From Hyperoplus lanceolatus (Eukaryota; Chordata; Actinopteri; Uranoscopiformes; Ammodytidae): a DNA stretch of 64,000 nucleotides. Positions within the stretch are counted from its first letter, which is position 1, and every line of letters starts with the position of its first letter. Below are positions 1 through 10,610 of this stretch, one piece after another. Both the position numbers and the translations under genes were made by a program. The notes beneath the pieces were generated by a model. That model was not told the DNA's origin, ran no database searches, and saw only the letters and a list, made by a program, of their open reading frames with translations. The stretch spans positions 6,718,001-6,782,000 of the forward strand of contig CM049403.1 of the NCBI GenBank assembly GCA_026929865.2, written 5' to 3'.

Positions 1-960
1 CAGCAAACAAGACCATCAGTGCAAAGAAAAACGTTTTTAAATAGTTTTTATTACTGCTTTTGGTCTGGTCGCACACCCAGTCCGATTTTCGGTTCGCTCG
101 TGCAGGCTCTATGGTCACATATCCATATTGGTCGCAGATTTCAGTGTGGCGCAGCAACGTGATTTGAGAAGCCTATCCCCCAAGGTGAGGGAAGGGGAGC
201 GGGAGCCTTGTTTGAGACAGTAATTTGTCGTCATAATGACTGATAACGGGGCTGAACCATCAAAGAACAAAATTAAAATGCAATGAAGAGAAGCTAAAAG
301 GGAGAGTGATATAGGCTACGGGCGGGACGAGGGCGTTGCCAAGCAACGTGTATACAATTTCACGAGAGCGAAACTAGACTGCAGTGTTTACTCCTAAATG
401 AATGAGCGGTTGGTACTAACACACAGTTTGCTTTGCTTCACCATCATCAGATAACCATTATCTGAAATAGTCATTATTTACATCAACAACACAAACACAT
501 TAGGCTACCTCATCGTGATCCATACTAACTGCCGTCTCTCGTTCATTCGCTTTCTCTGAGGACACGTCTTTCAGCTCCGTGAGAGAGAGAGAGAGTAGTT
601 AGGTGACACTGCTGCATCTAGCCTACTCATTGCAATCAGGTGTGTGTGGCAGTGACTGGCATTAGTTGATGCAGTGTCAAAACCACTCTCACGGAGCCGA
701 AAAGAGTCCTCACACTTTCAACACATGGACATGCATAGACATTATAATGTCTATGTGGACATGCACTATATTGCGCCCTTCTCAGTTCACACTCGCACGC
801 CTGTCACGCGCTAGTAAACAGCTTTGCGACAGCGGGCGTCGTAAAAATACTACCGCTTTTGTCCAAAGGGGACGCCAACGTGCCATCTTACTCGTAGTGG
901 CTTTAATCATCATATCATTATTCACAAAATCAAAAAAACTCCTCCTGAATCAGATTAACA
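1..960 (+). repeat. Transposon-derived block, left end cut by the window
   Basis: The first 30 bases (AGACCATCAGTGCAAAGA) recur almost exactly at 27563. The words CTTTTGTCCAAAGG near 856-869 recur at 27652 and, reversed, near 39883. In the 27.5 kb copy the two landmarks lie about 100 bases apart. Here they are more than 800 apart, so this copy is either longer or carries an insertion. An open frame at 666-965 lies inside the block and has no recognisable domain. An imperfect RFX-like dyad (GTTGCCAAGCAAC) sits near 335. No terminal repeats can be closed because the left end is missing. I do not recognise the family name. Confidence 0.45.
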
Positions 961-2621
961 AATAACAGCAATATTATGAAATGTTTCATATTTTTTATTC
1001 ATCTCTAAAAATGACCTTTATAACTACAATTAAACTGCAATTTTAGGGTTTGTGTAGCATCAAAGCAGATGTGTTGGATCAGCCAACATGAATCAATCAA
1101 ACCTCTGAACAGTTCCATCAATCCACAGACGTAAATAAAATTAAATGGAATCCTGCACTGACTGACAAACCTTGAAAGAGAAGCTGACAAAGAGGACTTA
1201 TTTCATTGGTCACCACAGGGTTGTCTTGTTTCACAGAATTCCTAAAGAATAAGCCACGGTGGCACTGTTTTGGAAGCAAAGGATTGTAGTATTGGTGGAA
1301 TCAGTAGTATCAGCAGTCCTGAAGGTCACACTGATAAGACCTAGGATTTCCACCTCAGAATTGCATTGCACCGACCTTGGGGCCCCCTGAAGTCGATCAA
1401 ACCAGCATATGGCTGCTCCACCACAGGACAGCTAAGTTCAGAGAGATGTGGAATAACTGAGGATCAGTGCTTGGACCGGTGGCCCTGGTGAGTCAGAGCA
1501 GAGCCTAACAATTCACTGGAATATTCATCAAAAAAAAAAGATTGTAAAAATGCAACTTTCTACAAAATTCCTGTACTTTGAAATCTCATAATCTCAGAGA
1601 TATCTTTCAGTATAAGGAAAAACATAATTTTAGTATTGTAATTTAATTCTATAAAAAGGAGTTAATACAAGGGGATTCTAATATATTTTCTACTGCAAAA
1701 TATATAATATGGTAGTTAATATAATTCCGTATTGCTTTGTGTTGATTGAGAGGAAGTTACTTCCCACACAGTTTACACATAGCTGAGCAATTCATTAGAG
1801 ATGATGGAAGTTAGTGAAACTAATGAACATCCCCACATTAGCACTACTACTGCTAACTGTTGAATGTTAAGTTTTTGAGTCTGTTATATTTATTACGAGA
1901 TATTTAGGGCCACATAAAGATGGGCAGAGACACCTAGAGTTACAAGTGTGTGAAGTGTAACTAATCTCATCACAGTTAATGGGGTCTTTTGTGATTGAAG
2001 AAATTTAGCCAGGTTTCATCTGTTACTTACATGACTGAAAACATCTCTTGCGTATGTTTGAAATACTTTTTACACTGTAAACATTTTACAAATTTTACAA
2101 AAACAATAATTTGCATTTAATTGACTATATAACCCAACTCATTTGGGAAAGTGTTGTTCACCTAGCAGTCTCAATATCAGACCCTGATGGACTATAAAGT
2201 AAAAGGTGGAGAAAACTAAGCTTGGGGCTATTACTGAGCTATGACTGTTATACCAGCAGGGGAGAGGCCATTTAGAATGTGAGATGGATTATGGGCATAT
2301 ACAGTATCTTTGAAGACACAGTCTGAACTGCTGGAAACAAAATATATCAGATCACTTTTTTTCTTAAAAAATAAGAAGCCTTATTGTATTGGCATGTCCA
2401 AAAATAAATAATCAAAATCAAAAAACCAAAAAACAACAACAAAACAGAAGATAGAAGAACACTCACCTATGAAAATAAAACTTTGTTAAAACATTTGGGG
2501 AAAAGTGGCGAATGTTTTACATAAGGATCAATCCAGTATCCCATGGAAATACGTTAATATTAAAATATTCAGTAACTTAATATTCATGTCACAAAAAGTG
2601 TGTCATCTGTGTAAAAAAGCT
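961..2621. other. Unique intergenic sequence, no gene seen
   Basis: AT-rich sequence with stops in all frames. Short frames such as 1005-1190 on the minus strand have no domain or splice context. I see no RNA gene, tandem repeat or terminal inverted repeat. Confidence 0.5.
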
Positions 2622-3401
2622 TGGGTTGTCAAACGATTACAACTTTAATCAGATTAATCACAGGGTAGCTGTGGATTAATCACGATTAATTCTACCATTC
2701 GAAATTTGCCCCAAAAATACGAATTTTCTCTGTATATTGTTTAGGAACGGAAAGATAATTGGCAGAAGGTGGATGTATACATGAAAAATAAAATGTATTT
2801 GTTGAAAATCCAAATGATGGGGTAATACTAAAACAAAATTATAATCAAACTAAAACATAGGCCTACCACACCATAATTACATTTGGCTATCTCTTAGCAA
2901 ATATAGGCTACAGAATGGCATTTATTTGGTGAATCCATAGGTTTTGCATTCTTGAATACAACTTGATTGCAGTCCACAGTGTGTGTGTGTTTGCATGCGC
3001 GCCTACATTTAGGGGGACTGTTCATTTGTGCTAGAAAGCCGACGTTATGTTGATGTCACTTATTAATCACACACACCTCTGAAAACTGCAGACGTTTGTG
3101 TCCTGCCATGCTCTGAACAAAGCATACAATGTTTCTCCTCGGGTTGCTTTCGACAGCAACTGCCGCCCGCGACACAGACGGGGACGTTAGCAGTTCAAAA
3201 CATAGGCTAGCGTGCTGCCTTGTTTGGCTGGGCGCAGCTACTGATCCTGGGCCAGCCACAACTTTATAGTGACTGTAGTGCAGAGCAGGTTGGATGTACG
3301 TGGTGGGTCATTCTGCGCAAACGTTAATTGTGTGAAAAAATAAAAGCATTAATTCTAGAAATGAATCACCCTGCGTTCACGCGTTAATTTTGACAGCCCT
3401 A
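2622..3401. mobile_element. hAT-like non-autonomous element, copy 1
   Basis: The left end reads GGGTTGTCAAACGATTA. The right end, read on the opposite strand, begins AGGGCTGTCAAAATTAA, giving imperfect terminal inverted repeats about 780 bases apart. Both subterminal regions hold the ATTAATC-rich sequence typical of a very common fish family that I know as hAT-like MITEs (from memory). Copy 2 lies at 9466-9861. No clean 8-base target duplication is visible, consistent with age. A short GT run at 2980 and a non-coding GC-richer core at 3100-3260 lie inside. No transposase frame is present. Confidence 0.65.
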
Positions 3402-6120
3402 AAGTGGCATAAAGTTATGGTAGCAATATACTTCATCAGAACTACTTGATGCATAGATAGCTTAAGAAAACCTGCTAGAGACCTCAGTTTTGCCCTGCCA
3501 CAAACCTGCGCCCAACATTAGCATTTTTGTTAATCCTAACCAAAATATTTTTCTAATCTTAACCATGTGTTTTAGTTACCTAAATAACCTTACCTTTACT
3601 AGAGTTTGTTCTGAATACCCACAATTGTTCCCAAATCCTATCTATATCCTTATTGCCATTACCAGACTTTGGAATGAGCATTTTTAAAACCCTGCCTTTA
3701 AAAAGAAAGATGCTTCTGTTCAACATATATATTTTTTTGGATAATCTTCCAATATTAAGGTTCTCATGTAGCAATGGGGTTGGGCATACAGCAACAGTCC
3801 CAAATAGACAATCATGTGGACTTCACTGCACTACATTGTCTGCTTTCAAAACTGACCCATATAAGAATCTTGCGATCCGCCCCCCAGATAGTTAATGAGC
3901 AAATAAAACAACTGAGTTAAGGTTAGGGAAAGATTGTGGCCATGGTTGTAAAAAGCAACCTTCTTGTGGATATGAGATGGGACGCCATCATGGCCTCTGG
4001 TGTCCACATCACACACTTTGTATTCTCAACCACCCAGCTTACACATCAAGCATCTTAACCTCCTTCCTGAGATTTTTCTTGCAATAAAACAGTCTCACAC
4101 TACTATAACCTTTGCTATCGAGACGGTCATCATTGGCACGATTGAAAATAAAGTGTTGTATAGCAATTAGGCATTGTAAATACATTATTGTTGACTGGGC
4201 ATAACAATTCATGTCATAAAAACACTGACAAAATGAAAACACATGTTTATTCATTGTGGTAATTATTTCAGTGCCTGCAATAAGCAAAGTTAAGCATATT
4301 CCACGAACAGTTGGAATGTTATGCACTTGAATACTTATCCTTGAAGATGGTCTCATATTATCAAATTATTATGATTCCCGTCTTAAATCAAATGTTTTGT
4401 GTAACTATTGGTGCCACACTTTATTGCTAAAGGAGCCTTGATCTCTTATACAAAAGTGAGTAGAGTAGAGTAATGTCTTTCAGGCAATAACATGACACCT
4501 CAGATAAAGGCCAAGTTGTTAAACTGTGGGTGTACTCACAGTAATGCCTCAACAACACAAAATGCTTAATTTTTTCAATCCTCTTGTAAAGCTCATCCTC
4601 TACAAGCTCCTCACACTCTGGAACCTCCACTGGCCTTTGTAACCTGTTGTTGCCTGGCTGCTTTTATCCTCTACAACCTTACATTTATGTCATTTCATAA
4701 TCATTTGGAACTTGTTGACTCTCTGAAACCTCCTCCTCTGCATCTTTTTGATGGTGTGCAACATTTTGTCCTTGGTCTCTTATCTTGACACTGTTCCTCT
4801 CTTTGAAAGATCTTGTACCTTTGCAAATTTAGCTTGTTCTGAGAGGTTTTTCTAGCCTACATGTCCAAGGCTTACTGATATCTGTTTGTCTTCTTTCAAT
4901 GTTTCAGCACTCACACTTGCATTTCACATCAAATTTAATGAAAGTATGGCTGCCTGAACACGTAATGTACGTGTAAGTGTGTTACATGCACCACGGCCTG
5001 CTACATCATAATGAATACATACAAAATGTGAGGAGTAATTAAAAGGATATGGTGCAACTGACAGTTTTTTGTTGTCTCATTCAGCTGACAGCAGATTCAT
5101 TTACACCAGCCTTGCACAATATTAAACTGAATCGGTACCTTAACAATTTTGAAGCGACAGTGAACAATGTTAAGCAAAAATCAATTACTGTTCTTCAGCA
5201 TTACCAGCTTTGGCATGGTTTTAATCTGACAAGCAAGGCTCTATTCGATGGGGACACCAAAAGAAAACCTCAACCCACTCCAATGATGAAGAGTTTTTGG
5301 ACCAACAATGGTTTTTATTTCACTTTTTATTTTTATTTCCAATCGTTGAATTAATAATTTGAAGAATATATTATAAAGAAATATCTTGCGACAATCTCCA
5401 TATGACGAATGTTGTCTTTGTGTTTCTTTTGATAATAATTTGCTTCATCCCAAAGACCAAATATTTGATCAGAATCTTGTGAATAGCCTTTGCCTATGTC
5501 TCATCTATGAGGGACAGAACAAATGAAACAAAGATACAATGCAGCACAGTTCACACTTTGGTAAATCTCAATTTCTCTTTTTAGCTACACTAATGCCATG
5601 GCCTTGGAGATTGCAGTGTTGGCTTGTCAGTCCACCACTTTGGTCCAGAAATTCAAAATGTTTACAGATACTGATGTTCACTAGAGAGGATACGTTCTAG
5701 CAACTTGGGTGATCCCAAGTGTGTGCCACGTTGCTGTTAATATTCTTGTTTTGGGGGGATTGCCATGAATATTTACAGACCTCAATGCTACCCTGGCTCA
5801 TTCTCCATCTCCACATATTTAACAACTTCATATAAATCTGAAAATTGTGCTGTTTAAATTCATATTTGAAACATGCTTAACATTTTTTTGTTAGTAATTG
5901 TTTTCTGTATGTTTGGTTCCATTTTAATGAATCCTTCTTGCTGGTAAATTTTAAAGGTCAGACCCATACCCAAGACCAACATAGTCTTGTAAACTAAAGA
6001 TCATCACATTTGGCCACTGTTTAAAGCATATGGCTTTAGACCAATACATTTATGATCAAATACTTGCAAAACCTATGACAAGTCAGCTGTACTTGTTAAG
6101 TGCTAATTGGCAAAGGTTAG
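3402..6120. other. Intergenic sequence with decayed repeat traces
   Basis: The stretch 3500-3600 carries TAACC-type words (CCTAACC, CTTAACC) seen in old fish repeats. On the minus strand, 4430-4860 holds broken short frames such as one containing VEDELYKRIEKIK, interrupted by several stops; this could be a decayed transposon or gene fragment but no family is recognisable. The 105-residue minus frame at 4039-4356 and the 101-residue plus frame at 5049-5354 have no domain and atypical composition. Nothing else is supported. Confidence 0.4.
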
Positions 6121-6500
6121 GGTGTTATCTATCTATAAAGCAAGAAACGTCTGTCTGTGGCTCGCATATCTCTGAGTTTTAGTCAGAGCGGCCTAAGCTT
6201 CCGGATATGGCTGGCGCACGGCAGGAAGGTGTGCATCCTTCATCTTGAAGTTTTTTGGACCAAATATGTAAAAGTTATAATATTTATATCATTCTGACTT
6301 CAAATATGTGCGCACACTGAAGGCAACAGTGAGAACGGGCATGAAGTAATCCCAGAGTAAAACCCGCCTCCCTCTGATTTGATTGGCCGCTGTGGCCAAA
6401 ACTTACATTGACGAGAGGGAGTCGGGACACGGCAGGCACACTGCTGGGATAACTTTACAAACAAAACGTTCTTAAACCTTTCCAACACCTCAAACCTGTC
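6121..6500. repeat. Probable dispersed repeat beginning CTATAAAGCAAGAAACGTCTG
   Basis: The words CTATAAAGCAAGAAACG followed by TCTGTCTG and CGCATATCTCTGAG match, from memory, the start of a fish interspersed repeat. A CCAAT box and a GGCGGG word lie on the minus strand near 6364-6390, so this part could also be a small promoter. The 3' boundary is not visible. Confidence 0.3.
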
Positions 6501-6681
6501 CGCTTTAGTGTTAAAGATCGCACTTTATGCTATTTTCACTGTAATACAGTTAACGTATAGTTTAACACTACTGCAATCGTGATGCTAATTTTAGTTAGCA
6601 TGTCACACACACTGTGGGTCTCACAGCTGACTGCTATTGACACGTTAACATTATTTGAAAGTAATCCAAACTCTGTCTTAC

Positions 6682-6730
6682 CTTTTAAAACTTCTTCTGT
6701 TGCTGGCAAATACACATTGCATCCATCCAT
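6682..6730 (-). other. Candidate first coding exon, minus strand
   Basis: Read on the minus strand, an ATG in good initiation context (A at -3, G at +4) opens a 16-codon frame (MDGCNVYLPATEEVLK). It runs into AAAAG followed by GTAAGA, a near-consensus splice donor at 6681. The preceding 50 bases look like an unremarkable leader. No matching downstream exon is convincing: an acceptor-like ACAG lies near 6500 and opens a frame to 6300. I do not recognise the peptide. It could be the start of a small gene, a transposon-borne exon, or chance. One plus-strand candidate at 63941 also begins M-D-G-x-x-V-aromatic-L. Confidence 0.2.
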
Positions 6731-7230
6731 CTTATTACAGAAAGGCTAAAAGTGACTTTGACGAGCGATGCGACAGCCAGTTCAAAGACAGTGCCTATGT
6801 GTAGGCTACATCTGTTTCTGTGTCCCACTTTTATATACAGGTTACATTAAGCATGCATAAGCTAATATCTGCTTCCTACGGGCACTGCCTTAGTTACGTT
6901 AAACTAAGATGTTCAACATGGTAAACATCACACCGTGCTAATAATCAGCACTGCTTAATAGTAGCCTCACAGAGCCACTATCATATGACTTTAGACTGTC
7001 TGTTATTCCTTGCTCAAAATGGACAAAAAGTCATGTGAACTCCAGCCAATCTGTCAGATGAGTACAAAAACCAACATTGGACAGTCCCCATGACGAGCTA
7101 ACTGAGGGACAGTGGTCACTTAGGAATCACGCCACCTTTTGGAGGACAATGAGTCTTTCACATGAAGTGAGGCAGACATCCCCTTACTCCCCCCTCATTT
7201 TGTCAAGGCGTAACCTTTTTTACCCCCTTC
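6731..7230. other. Intergenic, no gene seen
   Basis: Mixed-composition unique sequence with no frame, tandem repeat or terminal repeat that I can support. It lies between the possible minus-strand exon and the candidate promoter, so it could be a shared upstream region if both are real. Confidence 0.4.
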
Positions 7231-7248
7231 AAAATGCAGCAACTCTTT

Positions 7249-7412
7249 CCAATTGAGTTGTTGTTGCTGCCATTGCTATTGGCTTTCAATAAGGCATGGG
7301 GTTATCAAAGAGTGAAGGAGAAATTGCCTTGGCTCTGCCGTAGCCCTGATTGCACTATCAGAGCCGTCAGGGAGGCTCTTTATAAAGGGAGGGCACGAGG
7401 GAGAGCGAGGTG
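7249..7412 (+). promoter_or_regulatory. Candidate TATA/CCAAT promoter
   Basis: A TATAAA box at 7381-7386 sits in the context CTCTTTATAAAGGG. Upstream are an ATTGG (reverse CCAAT) at 7278-7282 and a direct CCAAT at 7249-7253, about 100 and 130 bases away, which is normal promoter spacing. A TCF/LEF-like ATCAAAG occurs near 7304. The sequence is clearly richer in G+C than its flanks. The arrangement predicts transcription to the right starting near 7412. A chance TATA word in a conserved enhancer is the alternative. Confidence 0.4.
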
Positions 7413-7601
7413 GCGGCTGGCGTTGCCCCCTTGATAAATCAGTGCGTGCTGGCAGCCACTGCTTAGTGCAGCCAGGCAGCACCAGAGTGCCTCAGTTCAG
7501 GGTCGGTACTTGGCAGGCCCCCCTCTCAAACAGGGCTGTCGGCACCCGACCGCAGACCTCGCTGCTCCCTAGGCTGATCCTCCACCGCTGCCCTTGTCAA
7601 G
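7413..7601 (+). other. Candidate untranslated first exon
   Basis: This GC-rich 190-base segment starts where the upstream TATA box would place initiation and ends at CAAG followed by GTTTGT, a usable though not strong splice donor. Its composition drops sharply to AT-rich sequence just after the donor. It has no long frame beginning with ATG, so it would be a 5' untranslated exon of a transcript whose remaining exons are not visible in the window. Confidence is limited because no partner exon is found. Confidence 0.3.
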
Positions 7602-9060
7602 GTTTGTTTGTTTATCCCTGATCCCCTCTACCCTCACATACCACATTGTCTCCCACCATGCCAATTCCCCCCCCCCATTTCTAACTTATTCTGCATATTT
7701 CCCAACTTAATTAATTAAATTAGAAAACTGTGCTGTTATTTTAATTTGAAACATACTTCCATTTTTGATGATAATTCATTGTTATCTTTATGGTTTGATC
7801 CATGCAGTTGTTTATAGAAACAGACACAGTAACCTTAAAAAATAAGTCAATGCCCTTTGTTTTAAGACATTCTCCATGCTATGTTGGGGCTTCGTTGGCA
7901 TTTTCCAAGTGAAAAGAATAGATTTCTGAAGAAAACAATACATTTGAAAGTCTTTTTTGAGAGATAAATGGGTGTAATTACAAAGATGTTGAGAAATAAT
8001 TGTGCTGGCATATTTATGGTGGAGAGGATTAATTATTTGTTATAAAGTACATAGTTGGGTGGTCCTATCACCTTAAATCCAAAAACATCGCACCATCTGG
8101 GAAAGAAATTGTGCCACCGTTAACATTTCTCATAAATTTGTAGTCTTCATCTCCAATTGGATGCTCGAGTTTATTACCCCCAATAAAAATCTTGATTTGT
8201 TGTGCTCTCAAGTGTTTGCTTGATAAGGTTGTAGCACAGTCATCACTTCCACTGAACTGACAAACCTACACCTCCCTCCCGCTTGTCTAGTCTCCATAAC
8301 CATTTACATACCGTCTTCTATGATTTTGATCGTCTGAAATCAAATGAAATGAAGGGATCACAGCACTTGGGGACTGGAATGGGGGAACTTATTTAATGAA
8401 TCTGGCCTTCTCAACCCCAGGTGCAATGTGTTAATGCAGATGCTCTTTGCCGTAGCTTTGAGATTGCCATAAGTGTTCAATTACACATACTTAAAAAGGG
8501 TAGGGTGAGGCCACACATTGCCCCCGGTTCAGTTTAAGTCCTGATTAATTTCAGATTTATACTATCATCTGCCTTACCCTTCTAATTTCTCCTTCCACTA
8601 GGAATCAGTTTGAAGTTGTATAGGACCTCCTCAACTTTTCTAATTAGATGGACATGAATATAGTGGTACATGTCATTACCAGTGTATCGATGTAGAGGAA
8701 GCACTGGGACTGTGGTGGCACCTGGAGACCAACTCAGCTGCAATGTTTTGAATATCAAGAGGCCATGCTCTTTAACTTGTGTTAAATGAAACCATGCAAA
8801 TATATGCATTGGATCATTTAAATTGATCATTAATGCAGTCTTAATGTAACTGAGATTTAATTTCATTTGATCATTTCATATGGGCTGGCTGAACATGATA
8901 TGCATGTGTGGTTTCTGTAAGTTTGTTCATGGGTAATATTTGCCTCTGAGTTACCTTAGTTAAGTGAAAATGATATCAAATTCACGCCTTTGTACAAGGA
9001 AAACTAATAATACTGTGGCTACCGTGGAGCAGACATACTGCAAGCTTATGTGGTGTCATC
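7602..9060. other. AT-rich intergenic or intronic sequence
   Basis: No gene, RNA or terminal repeats recognised. The minus-strand frame at 8582-8866 lacks any domain. Composition is uniform and AT-rich. Confidence 0.45.
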
Positions 9061-9465
9061 CAGCCCATAGCTGTTGGCACGACCCTACCTTTCTCTACTA
9101 TACTATACTCTACTCTACTCAACGTGCTTTTCCATCACAAGATAGTACCCACGATATTACTATATCTTTTAGCTTTTAGTCATAGTGATGTTAGTGACTA
9201 GCATTAAGCGCCTATGCGTTTCTTCTCTGTCTTTATCAGGGCGATTTTTTGCACATTATGTTTTTGGATTAAGTAACATTAGGTCCTTTACCACTCAGGG
9301 AAATGTGCTGAACTTTATTGCTTCAACTAAATTGGTGGGAATTTCAAATTCCGAATTTGGGATTTTTAGAAATCAGCAGGTATAGCAAGCGTAACCGCCT
9401 CCCTGGAGAACGCTAATGCAAGGGGTGCAATCACTGCAGAGTTATGAACAATTTTAATTTTAAAG
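9061..9465. repeat. Possible MITE fragment with TACTCTACTC motif
   Basis: The run CTACTATACTATACTCTACTCTACTC, followed by CGTGCTTTTCCATCACAAG and TAGTACCC, resembles from memory the end of a fish MITE family rich in TACTC and GTACC words. The other end cannot be placed. The rest up to 9465 is unique sequence without a frame. Confidence 0.35.
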
Positions 9466-9861
9466 AGTGCTGTCAGTTAAACGTGTTATTAATGGCGTTA
9501 ACGCAAACCCATTTTAACGGCGTAATTTTTTTTATCGCAAGATAAACGTTCTTTTTGGCCTAGCAAACTTTAAAAATTTTCACATACTGTTGCAACAATT
9601 AGTAACATTAGAAAAACTACAACACCACACCGGATCTAGCTAGACAGGAAACAAAACACTTGTTTGGGCTTGCAAGCCGGCCAAAGGGTAGATTCACGTT
9701 ACTTTCCCCTCGCTCTTCCGCGCTGTAGTCTACCGTTTATGCTCCGCTCAGAACAGGAGACAACAGAAACTGTGCACTTGTTTGCTACGGTTTGATAGTT
9801 TCCAGACACGTGTAGTGATTGGTTTAAAGAAATAAAAATATTTTAATCGTTTGACAGCACT
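9466..9861. mobile_element. hAT-like non-autonomous element, copy 2
   Basis: The left end AGTGCTGTCAGTTAAACG and the right end TTAATCGTTTGACAGCACT form inverted repeats about 396 bases apart. The outer AGTGCTGTCA matches exactly in reverse. The subterminal TTAATGGCGTTAACG words fit the same family as 2622-3401. Flanking AATTTTAA (9456-9463) and AATTTGAA (9862-9869) would be a 7/8 match for an 8-base hAT target duplication if the left edge is shifted by two bases. No protein frame. Confidence 0.7.
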
Positions 9862-10191
9862 AATTTGAACTATTTAGATTTAGATATAAACAATTATTCT
9901 TAGCTAAAATGAAATTTTCACTTCTACGTTAAACATGTAAGTGTATATGTGTTTTTATTTATTTTCTTTTTCTTTTTTACATACACCATGACTTGCTTAA
10001 AATGGCTTTTTTTCATGCATGTAGTATGTGACAACTAAAGCTCAACCAAAAACCCACATGTAGCAGTCACATGTACCTGTAATATCAGATAAATAGCAAG
10101 CCACGAGTGTCAACAAGTGAGCCTAATCATTGCTAAACGATCCAGTTTGTACAGCAAAGGCCTGCTGTCCCTCTGGTCCACAGACAGGCCC
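9862..10191. other. AT-rich spacer
   Basis: Unique, T-rich sequence without a gene or repeat structure that I can support. Confidence 0.4.
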
Positions 10192-10220
10192 CTCCTCCTC
10201 CTCCTCCTCCTCCTCCTCCA
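10192..10220 (+). repeat. (TCC)n microsatellite
   Basis: About nine uninterrupted CTC/TCC units. It generates a poly-glycine run in a spurious minus-strand frame (10133-10408). Confidence 0.9.
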
Positions 10221-10226
10221 TGCGCT

Positions 10227-10425
10227 ATGAAGCCAGGGGACGCGTGGGGCCTTTTGTCTGAGCAGTGTGGGGGGCCGCAGATGTCGTTCCCCAGAGACAC
10301 AGCGGAGGTTAATGATCTCACAGCCCCTGCTAAAATAAATAAATCATTTCCAGTCAGGAGTCTGCATAAATCTTCACTCAAACGGCGATTTGCTGGAGCA
10401 AGCACCACCAGTTGCTAATGACTGT
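10227..10425. promoter_or_regulatory. Candidate conserved non-coding element
   Basis: Mixed-composition, non-repetitive 200-base block between two microsatellites. It contains GGTTAATGATCT, AATAAATAAATCATTT and TTGCTAATGACTG, words that suit homeodomain and FOX binding. It has no terminal repeats and no coding signal in any frame. Conservation is inferred from texture only. Confidence 0.3.
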
Positions 10426-10526
10426 TTTTTTTTCTCCCTTGATTGCCCGAGGGGATAGGCTGTGACACAGATGAGTTCTTTCCCTCACTCTCCCCATTCT
10501 GCTTCCCTCCCTCCTGGCTTTCGCTT

Positions 10527-10533
<7 letters not shown>

Positions 10534-10608
<75 letters not shown>
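10534..10608 (+). repeat. (CA)n microsatellite
   Basis: About 37 perfect CA units, preceded by a pyrimidine-rich TCTCTC stretch. It produces poly-Cys-Val and poly-Thr-His frames on both strands, which are not genes. Confidence 0.98.

Positions 10609-10610
<2 letters not shown>

Noticed and set aside
333-350. RFX X-box-like dyad GTTGCCAAGCAAC
   Set aside because: It lies inside a repeat-derived block and the second half-site is incomplete.
4039-4356. 105-residue minus-strand frame
   Set aside because: No domain, no initiation context, and Cys/Ile-rich composition typical of AT-rich chance frames.
10378-10608. Cys-Val-rich open frames near 10.5 kb
   Set aside because: They are direct translations of the (CA)n repeat.
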